Shown: in pieces, positions 8,854 through 17,654 of the stretch
How the letters are laid out: each line of letters opens with the position of its first letter
How positions within the stretch are numbered: position 1 is the first letter of the stretch
Source of the DNA: an uncultured Ruminococcus sp.
GTDB lineage: Bacteria > Bacillota > Clostridia > Lachnospirales > Lachnospiraceae
DNA length: 64,000 bases
Direction: 5' to 3'
NCBI GenBank assembly: GCA_900541505.1
Contig: UQKK01000007.1
Span: 1 to 64,000, forward strand
Notes under the pieces: model-generated
Databases searched by the model: none
Told to the model about the DNA's origin: nothing
The model's input: only the letters and a program-made list of their open reading frames with translations
Program-made: the position numbers and the translations under genes

Positions 8854-8900
8854 TTTTTTATTCTATAGGACAGTCCAAAGGACTTTCCTCTGAAAATAAA
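8854..8900. repeat. Terminator-abutting hairpin repeat, copy 4 (hairpin part only)
   Basis: An inverted repeat starting TTTTTTATTCTATAGGACAG around the loop AAA, closing with a run into AAATAAAATA. It follows the ABC-operon terminator on the minus strand just as the other family members follow theirs. The GC-rich arm seen in the 48911 and 55032 copies is missing. Confidence 0.4.
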
Positions 8901-8924
8901 ATAAGCCACAGCCTCCGCTGTGAC
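8893..8924 (-). terminator. Terminator of the sugar ABC operon
   Basis: On the minus strand GTCACAGC, loop GGAG and GCTGTGGC form an eight-pair stem, followed by TTATTTTATTTT. It separates the permease gene from the downstream kinase. Confidence 0.8.
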
Positions 8925-8931
8925 TCATTTA

Positions 8932-9768
8932 TTATCCTTTTACCGCGCCTGCCGCCACGCCTTTGATGATATGTTTCTGGCAGGACAGGTAGAATATGAT
9001 GACCGGTATGACCGCCAAAATCAATGCCGCCATAATTGCACCCATATCCACGCGCCCGTAGCTTCCCTTCATATACTGGATTGCGATGGAAATTGTCTTA
9101 TATTTATTCAAATCCAGCACAAGGTACGGAAGCAGGAAATCGTTCCAAATCCACATGGTCTCCAGGATTCCCACGGAAATGTAAGTCGGCTTCATGATGG
9201 GGAGCACCACGTTGAAAAAGGTGCGCAGCGGCGTACAGCCGTCTATCATTGCCGCCTCCTCGATTTCCAACGGTATGGATTTCACAAATCCGCAGAACAT
9301 AAACACCGCCAGACCTGCTCCGAATCCCAGGTATATGATGATGATTCCCCAAGGTGTGTTGAGCCTTGTGCGGTCCGCCACCAGGGAAAGGGTGAACATT
9401 ACCATCTGGAACGGTACAACCATGGAGAATACGCACAGCAGATACAGTGCCTTTGTAAATTTTGTCTTTACTCTTGTAATATACCATGCACACATGGAGG
9501 TACATACGAGAATGACCAGTACAGAGCCGACTGTGATGAACACGGTCCATCCCACCGCGCTGAGCAGCTCATATTTGTCAATTGCCGTCAGATAGTTCTC
9601 TATGCTGTTCCAAGTCTTCTCTGTGGGCAGCGTAAACGGCTCTTTATTGATATACACTTTTTTCTTAAAGGAGTTCATAAGTACAATCAGTATGGGCGCG
9701 ATATATACCAGTCCCAGAATGGTAAACACAACTGTGCCAATCATACTCAGTCCCTGTTTCTTTTTCAT
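8932..9768 (-). CDS. CUT1-family sugar ABC permease, MalG/MsmG-like
   Basis: A 278-residue inner-membrane permease with six predicted membrane segments and the EAA loop EIEEAAMIDGCTPLRTFFNV that docks the ATPase. The C-terminal GAIMAALILAVIPVIIFYLS and final KGVAAGAVKG are typical of MalG/LacG-type subunits. It follows the MalF-like gene with no gap. No ATP-binding subunit is encoded nearby, so a shared MsmK-type ATPase elsewhere is expected, as is common for CUT1 systems in Firmicutes. Confidence 0.92.
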   Translation of the reverse strand: MKKKQGLSMIGTVVFTILGLVYIAPILIVLMNSFKKKVYINKEPFTLPTEKTWNSIENYLTAIDKYELLSAVGWTVFITVGSVLVILVCTSMCAWYITRVKTKFTKALYLLCVFSMVVPFQMVMFTLSLVADRTRLNTPWGIIIIYLGFGAGLAVFMFCGFVKSIPLEIEEAAMIDGCTPLRTFFNVVLPIMKPTYISVGILETMWIWNDFLLPYLVLDLNKYKTISIAIQYMKGSYGRVDMGAIMAALILAVIPVIIFYLSCQKHIIKGVAAGAVKG

Positions 9769-10611
9769 TTACTGCTGCACCTCCTTTGAGCGTGTCGCCC
9801 GAAGCTGTATCATGCCAATAGCGACCACGATAACGAAGAAAATGACTGCCTTCGCCTGACCAACACCTTCCCATCCGGTACGCCCATAGAATGTATTAAA
9901 GATATTGAGCGCCATCAACTCTGACATCTTCGAAGGCTCTCCTGCTGTCAGAGACAGGTTCTGGTCGAACAGCTTAAATCCATTCGTGATGGACAGGAAC
10001 ATACATATCGTGATGGACGGCATCATCATGGGAATCGTCACCTTGAAAAGCCGCTGGATTCCGGAAGCTCCGTCAATCTGGGCTGCCTCCATCACGTCCC
10101 CCGGTATGGACTGGAGTCCGGCGATATAAATAATCATCATATATCCAATCTGCTGCCAGCTCACCAGGATAATCAATCCCCAGAACCCGTACCACTCATT
10201 GAGACTGAGCGCTGTACTGTATTTCGCCAATACGCCGTTGAAAATCAACTGCCAGATATAGCCCAGTACGATACCGCCAATCAGGTTCGGCATAAAGAAG
10301 ATGGTTCGGAAAATATTAGTTCCGCGCATCTTCTGTGTCAGTGCCATGGCGAGCGCGAACGCAATCACATTGATGACCACAAGTGACACCACAGCAAACA
10401 GTGCCGTAAACCAGAAGGAATGTCTGAATACGGTATCTTTCAGTGCATCTACATAATTCGAGATTCCCACAAACTTTGCATCCGTGACTGTGGTAAATTT
10501 ACAGAAGGACAGCCATATTCCCATAATAAACGGAATAATAAAGCCCAAAATAAATGCGCAGAATGTAGGAAGTACAAAAATCGGCATGTAGCGCCGAATC
10601 GCTTTTTCCAT
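9769..10611 (-). CDS. CUT1-family sugar ABC permease, MalF/MsmF-like
   Basis: A 280-residue permease with six membrane segments and the EAA loop VMEAAQIDGASGIQRLFKVT. The N terminus MEKAIRRYMPIFVLPTFCAF is typical of the short MalF type. It is translated from a transcript shared with the binding protein upstream (81-base gap containing a hairpin) and the MalG-like gene directly downstream. The substrate is probably an oligosaccharide or disaccharide; the exact sugar cannot be read from sequence. Confidence 0.92.
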   Translation of the reverse strand: MEKAIRRYMPIFVLPTFCAFILGFIIPFIMGIWLSFCKFTTVTDAKFVGISNYVDALKDTVFRHSFWFTALFAVVSLVVINVIAFALAMALTQKMRGTNIFRTIFFMPNLIGGIVLGYIWQLIFNGVLAKYSTALSLNEWYGFWGLIILVSWQQIGYMMIIYIAGLQSIPGDVMEAAQIDGASGIQRLFKVTIPMMMPSITICMFLSITNGFKLFDQNLSLTAGEPSKMSELMALNIFNTFYGRTGWEGVGQAKAVIFFVIVVAIGMIQLRATRSKEVQQ

Positions 10612-10629
10612 TTCATTACCCTCTTTCTG

Positions 10630-10667
10630 AAAGAGCGGCGTTCAGTTCACTCTGCCCGCCGCTCTTT
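10630..10667. other. Intra-operon hairpin between binding-protein and permease genes
   Basis: AAAGAGCGGCG at 10630-10640 and its perfect complement at 10657-10667 form an 11-pair stem without a long T-run. Such stems commonly protect the binding-protein mRNA and lower permease expression. Confidence 0.7.
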
Positions 10668-10692
10668 AACGTCTCTACCCTCTTTGGTGCCT

Positions 10693-11994
10693 CTATTTCG
10701 CTGCCGCTGCCTCTGTTGCCCATCCGTCAACGAACGCGCTCACAACTTTATCCCAGTTCTCGTCTGTCTGGTCTGCCGCATATGCGGTAAGTGCAGAGCC
10801 TACGCCGTTCTTCCATTCTTCGGAAGGCATAGTTGAGAATGCCCATGTTACAGGAGTCTTCCCTTCTTCCAGATACTTGTTTGCCTCATTTACAAGGACA
10901 TTTTCAGATTCCAGATTGGAGGAGAAAGGAATGACAAATCCCATTTCCTTGCACATTGCCTCTACACCTTCATCGGAAGTTACACACCAGTTCATGAAGT
11001 CCAGTGTCGCCTGAATATCATCCTCTGAAGCCTTGGCGTTTACACACCAGTAGTTCTCTGTTCCTGTGCACACGCCCTGATTTTCCTCACCTTCCACACC
11101 GATGTAGATAGGCAGGATACCCAGATTCTCATCGCCGACATCCGCGATATTGTTGTACTCCCATGTTCCGTTCTGATAGAATACCGCTTCCTCTGTCACG
11201 AAATCTGCTGTAGCGTCATCCGCTGTCTTTGTGGAAATCTCTGTCGGTTCACAGGTCGCATTGTTGATGTACAAATCCCAAACCTGACGGTAGTTGTCAA
11301 GATATGTTCCCTTGATTGCGTCTGTATTATTGATTCCATCTGCCTGATATTCATAGTAGATTGGAAGGTTTGCAAGGTGTGTCTTGAATCTCCAGTCAGA
11401 AGAGCCGTCCATACCTGCGGATGTAAACGCGGAGAATCCAAGCTCATCCTTTCTGTCTGTGATATCTTCCACAACCTCTTTGAAGCTGTCAAAATCTGTG
11501 ATGTCATCCGCGGTATATCCTGCCTCTTTCAGAAGCGCCTTGTTATAGATGATACCGTAGTTCTCAATGACATACGCGATACCTGCCATCTTGTCCCCAT
11601 CCATCAGGGCGAAACTGTCGTCCGTCAGCTCTCCCGCGATGTCAGAACCGGACAGGTCATAGCAGTAATCTGTCCAGCTTGCCAGTCCCACCGGACCGTT
11701 TACCTGGAATAAGGTCGGCGCGTCTGTCTTTGCCATCTCAGATTTCAATGTCTTCTCATATTCTCCGGAAGCGGCTGTCAGAACTGTCACCGGCACGCCG
11801 GTCTCATCTGTATAAGTTTCAGCCAGTTCCTGCCAGTATTCATCTGCCTCCGGTTTAAAGTTCAGATAATATACTTTTCCTTTCGCGTCTGATGAAGCTT
11901 TGCTTCCTGAATCAGAACTGCTTCCGCATCCTGCTGCCAGTCCCGCTACCATTGTCGCGGCAAGTACCACCGATAATACTTTTTTCTTTTTCAT
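10693..11994 (-). CDS. Extracellular sugar-binding lipoprotein of the CUT1 transporter
   Basis: About 433 residues. The N terminus is a lipoprotein signal peptide (MKKKKVLSVVLAATMVAGLA followed by the lipobox Cys in AGCGSS), a Ser/Gly/Lys linker, then a family 1 (MalE/MsmE-like) binding domain. I use the ATG at 11994 because GGTGAGG precedes it; an in-frame GTG four codons upstream overlaps that ribosome site. It is the first gene of the transport operon, as expected for the most abundant component, and is preceded by a promoter flanked by a 10-bp dyad. Confidence 0.93.
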   Translation of the reverse strand: MKKKKVLSVVLAATMVAGLAAGCGSSSDSGSKASSDAKGKVYYLNFKPEADEYWQELAETYTDETGVPVTVLTAASGEYEKTLKSEMAKTDAPTLFQVNGPVGLASWTDYCYDLSGSDIAGELTDDSFALMDGDKMAGIAYVIENYGIIYNKALLKEAGYTADDITDFDSFKEVVEDITDRKDELGFSAFTSAGMDGSSDWRFKTHLANLPIYYEYQADGINNTDAIKGTYLDNYRQVWDLYINNATCEPTEISTKTADDATADFVTEEAVFYQNGTWEYNNIADVGDENLGILPIYIGVEGEENQGVCTGTENYWCVNAKASEDDIQATLDFMNWCVTSDEGVEAMCKEMGFVIPFSSNLESENVLVNEANKYLEEGKTPVTWAFSTMPSEEWKNGVGSALTAYAADQTDENWDKVVSAFVDGWATEAAAAK

Positions 11995-12043
11995 CTTGTT
12001 CCTCACCTTTCTGAAAACCTCTGTTTTCTTTGTTTATGAGGAA

Positions 12044-12094
12044 ATTATAACAGTCATGGTCTTTTATCTGATAACAATTAAAAAACCATGACTG
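12044..12094 (-). promoter_or_regulatory. Promoter and dyad upstream of the sugar-binding protein
   Basis: On the minus strand TATAAT (12044-12049) lacks a recognisable -35 box. CAGTCATGGT (12051-12060) and its perfect complement (12085-12094) bracket the place where -35 should be. A weak -35 within an inverted repeat fits an activator-dependent promoter, with the AraC-type regulators as the obvious candidates (inference). Confidence 0.55.
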
Positions 12095-12112
12095 CCAAAA
12101 ATCATACATCCC

Positions 12113-13489
12113 TTACTGTTCCTCTAAAAACTCCTGTATGCTCTCATCTTCCCTGACGGTAAATTCCTCCACACTCATCTTACCCTGTGCCAAATCCGGC
12201 AGTATCTCCCCCAATGTCTCCTCCTGCAAAATGGTATTCCACTTCACCTGGTAATTGGGGACAAGCTGCGGATTCTGCCTGTAAGCGGCTATGTAATCCC
12301 GCTCTGCCGGAATCATTTCCTCCGGGTCTTTTTCAAACAGTTCCTCCCTCTGTTCCATATTCATCTGGGTGCGCAGCTTCAGAAGCGCCGCCGCGCCTTC
12401 CTTTACATCGTCGCTGTAGCTGGACACCATCGCCCAGCCGAATGTCTCCGGAGAGGAAATCAGCTTATTCTCCGGGAATGCAGAGAACCGCACTTTCTCC
12501 TGAAAGTCCTCGGGAATCTGGTCCATCATCCAGTAACCGTTGGGAATCATCGCCGCCTGCCCGGAAAAGAAATTCTCATAGGCAACATCGAAATCCACAT
12601 AGAGCGCATTGTCCGTTGTATAGGAAAATAATCTCTGCAGAGTCTGCGCGATGCGCAGCCCGCTCTCATTCTGATAGGTGTCCGGATAAAATTCTTCCAT
12701 AAATTCCGCGCCTTCCTCCGTGGAAGCCGCCTCCGCCGTGGCAATCAGCATAGGAGCCCACGCTGTCCCCTCCGTGTGCAGCGCTAAAGGCGTGATACCC
12801 GCATTTTCAAGCCGCTCACAGCAGTTCCAGAACTCTTCCCACGTCTCCGGGAATGTTTCGATTCCCGCCTGGGCGAACAGCTCTTCATTCCAGAACATGC
12901 CCGAACAGGAAAATGCCGCCGTGCTGATGGGGCTTAAATAGATGCTGCCGTCCTCCTCGCTGCACGACTCAAGTACAGCGGGCTCTATCATATCCATCCA
13001 CTCTTCGTCCCCGTAAATATAGTCCGTAAGCTCCTCCAGTCTGCCGTCCTGTATCATCATATAGTAAAAAGAAGGGAGCATCCTCACATCTGTGATGACT
13101 GCCGGAAGCGTGTCTGTCACATTCTGCCTCTTCAGATTCTGGCGGTATTCCTCCTCCGTCTCCATAACCCATTCCACATCTGCCTGCCATGTACCATCAT
13201 ACTTTTGATTGAAGGCGTTGATGACATCTTCCTCGTTGCGGATTCCGGACGAAGAGTCCACGATGAGAACGATAGGTATGGATATCTCATCGCTGCCGCT
13301 TTCCGTTTGCACTGTCCTCTCTGCACAGCCCGCCGCTGTCAGCGCCAGGAACAGGGCGGCTGCGGCAGCCTGCAGTTTCCTCGCCTTAAGTTTTCCTATC
13401 CTTATTTTCCCCGCCTGCATGTTTCGCCCCTGCAAGTTTCCTGCCCCCGTTTTTCCCGCTCTTCGTTTATGCCTGTCCTTTATCATCAT
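12113..13489 (-). CDS. Second extracellular solute-binding lipoprotein, linked to a sensor kinase
   Basis: About 458 residues. A basic N terminus leads into the signal sequence AAAAALFLALTAAGCAE with a lipobox Cys, then a family 1 binding-protein fold (SIPIVLIVDSSSGIRNEEDV, later EEFWNCCERLENAGITPLAL). I start at the ATG at 13489, eight bases after GGAAGGAG; the in-frame GTG at 13498 lies inside that site. The gene overlaps the upstream kinase by 23 bases and is cotranscribed with the regulator-kinase pair rather than with permeases. That suggests it presents ligand to the kinase or supplies the transporter with a second specificity. Confidence 0.85.
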   Translation of the reverse strand: MMIKDRHKRRAGKTGAGNLQGRNMQAGKIRIGKLKARKLQAAAAALFLALTAAGCAERTVQTESGSDEISIPIVLIVDSSSGIRNEEDVINAFNQKYDGTWQADVEWVMETEEEYRQNLKRQNVTDTLPAVITDVRMLPSFYYMMIQDGRLEELTDYIYGDEEWMDMIEPAVLESCSEEDGSIYLSPISTAAFSCSGMFWNEELFAQAGIETFPETWEEFWNCCERLENAGITPLALHTEGTAWAPMLIATAEAASTEEGAEFMEEFYPDTYQNESGLRIAQTLQRLFSYTTDNALYVDFDVAYENFFSGQAAMIPNGYWMMDQIPEDFQEKVRFSAFPENKLISSPETFGWAMVSSYSDDVKEGAAALLKLRTQMNMEQREELFEKDPEEMIPAERDYIAAYRQNPQLVPNYQVKWNTILQEETLGEILPDLAQGKMSVEEFTVREDESIQEFLEEQ

Positions 13490-15263
13490 TGCGCCCACTC
13501 CTTCCGGGAATCTTTATCGTGCACGTCGTCCCCTCTTTATCCGCCTCACAGGTAAATGACGCCCCATCTCCGTATTTCAGGCGCAGCCTGGTGAGGACAT
13601 TGACCACACCATACCCGTGCTTTTTATCCGGGAAATACTCTTTCAATGCTGAGACCGGAACATCGTTCATCCCATTGATTTTCTTCACCATTTCTTCCTG
13701 CATCGGCGTGCCGTTGTTGAACACACGCAAATATAAGTCTCCTGCTTCTTCTGTCACTGAAATGAAGATTCTGCCGCCCTCAAAGATATCCTGAAATCCG
13801 TATTTGACCGCATTTTCCACAAGGGGCTGCAAAATCAGTTTGAGAACGCTGGTGCCTGCCGCATCCACCTTACAGTCTATCTCATAGGTAAAAAGATTTT
13901 CATTGCGAATCTGCTGAATCTCCATATAGCTTTTGGCGTTTTCCAGTTCCTCCTCCACTGTCACGATGTCGCTGCCTTTGCTCAGACACAGACGCAAATA
14001 TTTCGAAAGAGCCTGAATCATGCGCATGGTCGTTTCCTCCCCGTTGATACGGGCGAGCATATAAATGGTATCCAGCGTATTGTAGAGAAAATGTGGATTA
14101 ATCTGACTGATAAGCATATTGAGCTCTGTCGTCCGCAGTTCCTTTTCTTGGTCCTTGATTTCATTCAGCAGCCGCTCGATGTTCTTAAGCATCTCATTGT
14201 AGGAGTGTCCAATCTCATCCAGTTCTGTATTTGTGTGCAAATCAATGGTCCGGTCAAAGTTTGTTCCGTTGAACCCCGTCATCGCCTCCCTGATGGTCTC
14301 TATGGGGCTTGTAAATCTGCGGGAGAAATAAATACTCAAGACCACCGCCACAACTGCCACAAACAGATAGATTCCCGCCAGCACGAGAAAAATCGGCACA
14401 ATCCCCTGATTGAGGACCCGGTCAGGCACAAAGGAAAAGACCGTCAGACCACTGTTTTCGTCCCGGTACGCGGACAAAACTCCGCCTTTTACCTTTTCCC
14501 CTGCAAGCACCATCCCCGCCGCCTGCTTCTGCGCCACTCGCCACGAAATATCGTCCGGCACGCTCTCCCCCTTCTCAAAGTCTTCCGGCGCATAAGACAG
14601 GCAAATTTGACCTTCCCCGTCTATGATACCCACCGCCGCCTCATCGGAGAGCTCCGGGCTCATGCCCGCGATTTCCTTAAGGAATCCGTCCTCCATTTTA
14701 AAAAACAACATCCCCGGCTCATGGGCGTACTCCAGACTTCTCACATAACGTCCGATAAACAGCGCGTCATCTCCGGTTCCAAACAGTGTGTCCTTCGTCC
14801 AGAACCACTCTGTCTTGGCATAGCCCTCTTCCAGATATTTTTCAAATCCGCTTTCTTTTATCGTCTCATAGGACACATCGGAATAAGACTTGCTGTATAC
14901 ATTTCCCTTATTGTCCACATAACAGTAATCCGCCACATAATCTAAGTCAAGATAGGCAAAATACTTGCTCAGGGCAATGTGCCTGAAATCTTCCAATCCC
15001 TGCGTCTGCAGACTCTGCTGTACCTCCTCGTACAAAATACATTCCGCGGTCGCCTCGTCTGTCTTGCGAAAGGTATTTTCCAGGGCAATCCCCATCCGCT
15101 CTGTCATAAACTCGTATTTGTCAACTGTAGAGCGTGTCAGTCTGTCCCGCACACTTATGACAACGCCCAGGCTTGACAGAAGGAGGGCGAGCCCCAGAAG
15201 GACGCCCGTATATTTTAAATATCTGCGCTGTATACCCGACCTCTTTTTACCGTTTTTCGTCAT
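13467..15263 (-). CDS. Sensor histidine kinase, YesM type (right)
   Basis: A 598-residue kinase: membrane segment at about residues 18-40, an extracellular region of about 250 residues, a second membrane segment (IPIFLVLAGIYLFVAVVAVV), HAMP, the His_kinase motif INPHFLYNTLDTIYML and a GHKL ATPase (ENAVKYGF, GYGVVNVLTRLRLKYG). The 3' end overlaps the second binding lipoprotein. Together with the regulator encoded 98 bases upstream it forms the second two-component system around one sugar transporter. Confidence 0.9.
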   Translation of the reverse strand: MTKNGKKRSGIQRRYLKYTGVLLGLALLLSSLGVVISVRDRLTRSTVDKYEFMTERMGIALENTFRKTDEATAECILYEEVQQSLQTQGLEDFRHIALSKYFAYLDLDYVADYCYVDNKGNVYSKSYSDVSYETIKESGFEKYLEEGYAKTEWFWTKDTLFGTGDDALFIGRYVRSLEYAHEPGMLFFKMEDGFLKEIAGMSPELSDEAAVGIIDGEGQICLSYAPEDFEKGESVPDDISWRVAQKQAAGMVLAGEKVKGGVLSAYRDENSGLTVFSFVPDRVLNQGIVPIFLVLAGIYLFVAVVAVVLSIYFSRRFTSPIETIREAMTGFNGTNFDRTIDLHTNTELDEIGHSYNEMLKNIERLLNEIKDQEKELRTTELNMLISQINPHFLYNTLDTIYMLARINGEETTMRMIQALSKYLRLCLSKGSDIVTVEEELENAKSYMEIQQIRNENLFTYEIDCKVDAAGTSVLKLILQPLVENAVKYGFQDIFEGGRIFISVTEEAGDLYLRVFNNGTPMQEEMVKKINGMNDVPVSALKEYFPDKKHGYGVVNVLTRLRLKYGDGASFTCEADKEGTTCTIKIPGRSGRNDDKGQA

Positions 15264-15282
15264 TTTTTGTACCTTTTACGAT

Positions 15283-15357
15283 ACCCTCTCTGTACAAGCG
15301 CATACACGCTCGATAACGAGTAAATTTTGAGACGTGTGTGCCTTGTAAAGAGAGGGT
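15283..15357. other. Long hairpin between regulator and kinase genes
   Basis: ACCCTCTCTGTACAAG (15283-15298) pairs with CTTGTAAAGAGAGGGT (15342-15357) with one mismatch, and the stem extends inward through CGCATACACG/CGTGTGTG. The loop is about 24 bases and no T-run follows. It may set the regulator-to-kinase expression ratio or be an inserted palindromic unit. Confidence 0.55.
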
Positions 15358-15361
15358 GCTG

Positions 15362-16954
15362 TTACCCTTCATATTCTTTTCTGTAATCGCTTGGCAGTTT
15401 TCCTGTATACTGCTTAAACAGATGAGAGAAATAGGAGGGATTGTGGATTCCCACCGCATCGCAGATATCCGCGATGCTCCCCTGTCCTGACTCCAACAAT
15501 GCTTTCGCCTTTTCCATCCTCTGCTGCATCAGATATTTTTTAAAAGTCATGTGAAATGTATTTTTAAAAACTCTCCCGAAATAGACCGGATTCAGATAAA
15601 TATGTGCTGCCACAGACACAATCGACAAGTTTTCATCCTGCAGATGTTCTTCTATGTAAGCCACCGACTCTGACATATACTCCTTAAAATAGCCTGTCTC
15701 ATCCTTCTCCGTTTCTTTCTCCCTCGTCTCAATGGCGTTGCACAGAATTTTATAGCACACATCCACTGACTTCGCGGCACTCAGATTTTCCAGATTATAA
15801 TAATATCCGCGGAACTTGTCCTGAATCTCCTCCGTCAGCCCATAGGAATCCCTCAGCATAAATTCCACCTTGAGCATAGCGCGGTGCAGATATCTGCACT
15901 GCTCCTCCTCTTTGTCCGGGAGGTTGTAAATGAGCTGGATGAAAGCCTCCTTTAATTCTTTTGTGCTGTTCCTGCGCACTGCGTTCACAATGATGTTGTC
16001 CATATCCGCGCCGGACTCTTCCGCCGGCGGTATTTCCGTCTCCCCCGAAGCCGTAAACGCGCTTGCCCCGGATATACTCGCCACCCCGAACAGGCGGCGT
16101 GCTTCCATGTAGCTCCGCTTGATACCGTCAATCTTCTTGTACGGTTTGGAAATAGCTGCCACCACCGGGCTCTTCTCATCCTTTTTCACATGCTCCAAAA
16201 GCTGCTTTAATTTTCTGACAGCCTCCTTGTCTTGTGTGCGGATGATAAATGCGCTCCCCGACTCTTCCTCCTCTATCCGCCAGCAGAAGAACTCCCTGCC
16301 TACCACCTCTTCCAGCTTTTTCATAAGGGCAAACCGGGAAGCCTCGTAATCCAGAGAGTTGGTAATCTTGTACGCCAGGTCAATACCTACGTACACCGTG
16401 ATAAACCTGTCTTCATTTCCCGGCATGTCCCCGAATGTATGGAACACTTCCTCTACCTTCTCTTCCGGAATCCGGTTCTGTACATATTTCTGGACTACCA
16501 CCTGCACAAAGCTGTCGCTGTCTTTTACCAGCAGTTTCTCCCAGCTCTCATATTTTTCTTCACTCTCCATACGCTCCATGCAGGTCTGATAAGCTCCCTG
16601 CATCGTCTCCTTAAGCTTGTCATCCTCAATGGGCTTAAGCAGATAAGCGTACGCTCCCAAGTCACACGCCTGCTGCGCATAGTCAAACTCCCTGTACGCA
16701 CTCAGCACAATAAACAGGCACTCCAAATCGGTCTTCTGAATCTCTTCCATGACCATAAGTCCTGTAATCTGCTTCATCCTGATATCTGTCAGCACTACGT
16801 GCGGCTTCACTTCTTTGATGACCTCAATCGCCTGCTCTCCGCTTTGCGCGAATCCCGCAACCTCGAAGCCCATGTCCTCCCAGTCATAAGTATTTAAAAG
16901 TCCCTGCAGCAAAATCGGTTCGTCATCCACGATAACCAGCTTTAATAATCTCAT
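15362..16954 (-). CDS. Response regulator, YesN/AraC type (right)
   Basis: About 530 residues: receiver domain with VIVDDEP, phospho-Asp in HVVLTDIRM and Lys in YLLKPIEDDKL, a long central region, and two C-terminal AraC helix-turn-helix motifs (LSIVSVAAHIYLNPVYFGRV and the segment containing SIADICDAVGIHNPSYFS). I start at the ATG at 16954, six bases after GGAG; the TTG four codons upstream overlaps that site. It is the first gene of the regulator-kinase-lipoprotein operon and probably controls the sugar transport operon. Confidence 0.9.
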   Translation of the reverse strand: MRLLKLVIVDDEPILLQGLLNTYDWEDMGFEVAGFAQSGEQAIEVIKEVKPHVVLTDIRMKQITGLMVMEEIQKTDLECLFIVLSAYREFDYAQQACDLGAYAYLLKPIEDDKLKETMQGAYQTCMERMESEEKYESWEKLLVKDSDSFVQVVVQKYVQNRIPEEKVEEVFHTFGDMPGNEDRFITVYVGIDLAYKITNSLDYEASRFALMKKLEEVVGREFFCWRIEEEESGSAFIIRTQDKEAVRKLKQLLEHVKKDEKSPVVAAISKPYKKIDGIKRSYMEARRLFGVASISGASAFTASGETEIPPAEESGADMDNIIVNAVRRNSTKELKEAFIQLIYNLPDKEEEQCRYLHRAMLKVEFMLRDSYGLTEEIQDKFRGYYYNLENLSAAKSVDVCYKILCNAIETREKETEKDETGYFKEYMSESVAYIEEHLQDENLSIVSVAAHIYLNPVYFGRVFKNTFHMTFKKYLMQQRMEKAKALLESGQGSIADICDAVGIHNPSYFSHLFKQYTGKLPSDYRKEYEG

Positions 16955-17129
16955 ACTCTTCTCCAATTCAGGACCCGCCGCCCGGAGGCGGAAGTCTTCT
17001 AGTGTCTGATATATACACTCATTCTATTTTAACATATTACCTGTATATTTTAACGGAGTAATTGGAGCAGACTGTAACAAAAAGCATACCTCACATGCCA
17101 AAAAACAAACTCCTGCGGAATTGCACTTG

Positions 17130-17180
17130 AAAAGCAGGAGCAGCCGTATCTTAATTCAAGACTCGCTTACTCCTGCTTTT
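17130..17180 (-). terminator. Probable spoIIID terminator
   Basis: AAAAGCAGGAG at 17130-17140 and its perfect complement at 17170-17180 form an 11-pair stem with a 29-base loop; on the minus strand the stem ends in TTTT. The loop contains a 12-base fragment of the palindromic repeat found at 5323. Confidence 0.5.
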
Positions 17181-17188
17181 CACTCTTT

Positions 17189-17443
17189 TTATCCATGCTG
17201 ATGGAGGTATTTCTCTCTCGTAGCAAGTCCGCCCCGTATATGGCGCTCTGATTTGTTGGTATCCAGAATCTTCCTCGCTTCCCCCGCCAGCGACGGATTT
17301 ATCAGAAGAAGACGTTCTGTCACATCTTTATGTACCGTAGACTTGGAAATTCCAAATTTCTTAGCTGTCTGCCTCACGGTTGCGCTGTTTTCTATAATAT
17401 AATTTGCAATCTCCACGGCTCTTTCCTCAATATAATCTTTCAA
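17189..17443 (-). CDS. spoIIID: Sporulation regulator SpoIIID
   Basis: An 84-residue DNA-binding protein starting MKDYIEERAVEIANYIIENS, with the helix-turn-helix segment TVRQTAKKFGISKSTVHKDV and the C-terminal basic segment RHIRGGLATREKYLHQ, all characteristic of SpoIIID. It acts in the mother cell during endospore formation, switching the sigma-E programme and helping sigma-K expression. Its presence shows that the host belongs to a spore-forming lineage. It is a single gene with a sigma-E-like promoter upstream. Confidence 0.96.
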   Translation of the reverse strand: MKDYIEERAVEIANYIIENSATVRQTAKKFGISKSTVHKDVTERLLLINPSLAGEARKILDTNKSERHIRGGLATREKYLHQHG

Positions 17444-17472
17444 AAAAATCCCCCTGAAAACATTGTTTTTAC

Positions 17473-17501
17473 AATGTATGCAAGGAAAGGAAAAGTCATT
17501 C
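17473..17501 (-). promoter_or_regulatory. Sigma-E-like promoter of spoIIID
   Basis: On the minus strand CATACATT (17473-17480) matches the sigma-E -10 consensus, and GAATGAC (17495-17501) lies 14 bases upstream as a partial -35. spoIIID is a classic sigma-E target in Bacillus. Downstream, ACATTGT-TTTT-ACAATGT forms a small hairpin overlapping the -10 and early leader. Confidence 0.5.
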
Positions 17502-17654
17502 TTTATACGGGACAGATTCGGGGATTTTTATATTTTCACCAGCGCAGAATAGAATATAATTTATTTTCTATACTTTATAGTGCGAAACCCGCCATCCCGG
17601 AGGGAATGGGGTTACGGTGTGCCCTTTAGGGTATGCTTTATCCATGAATACTTT

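Noticed and set aside
8920..9789. 289-codon plus-strand frame over the MalG-like permease
   Set aside because: It mirrors a clear permease gene; its composition (His, Gln, Cys-rich) is typical of antisense frames.
14091..14945. 284-codon plus-strand frame over the right-hand kinase
   Set aside because: Antisense to a complete histidine kinase with all catalytic motifs, and no ribosome site.
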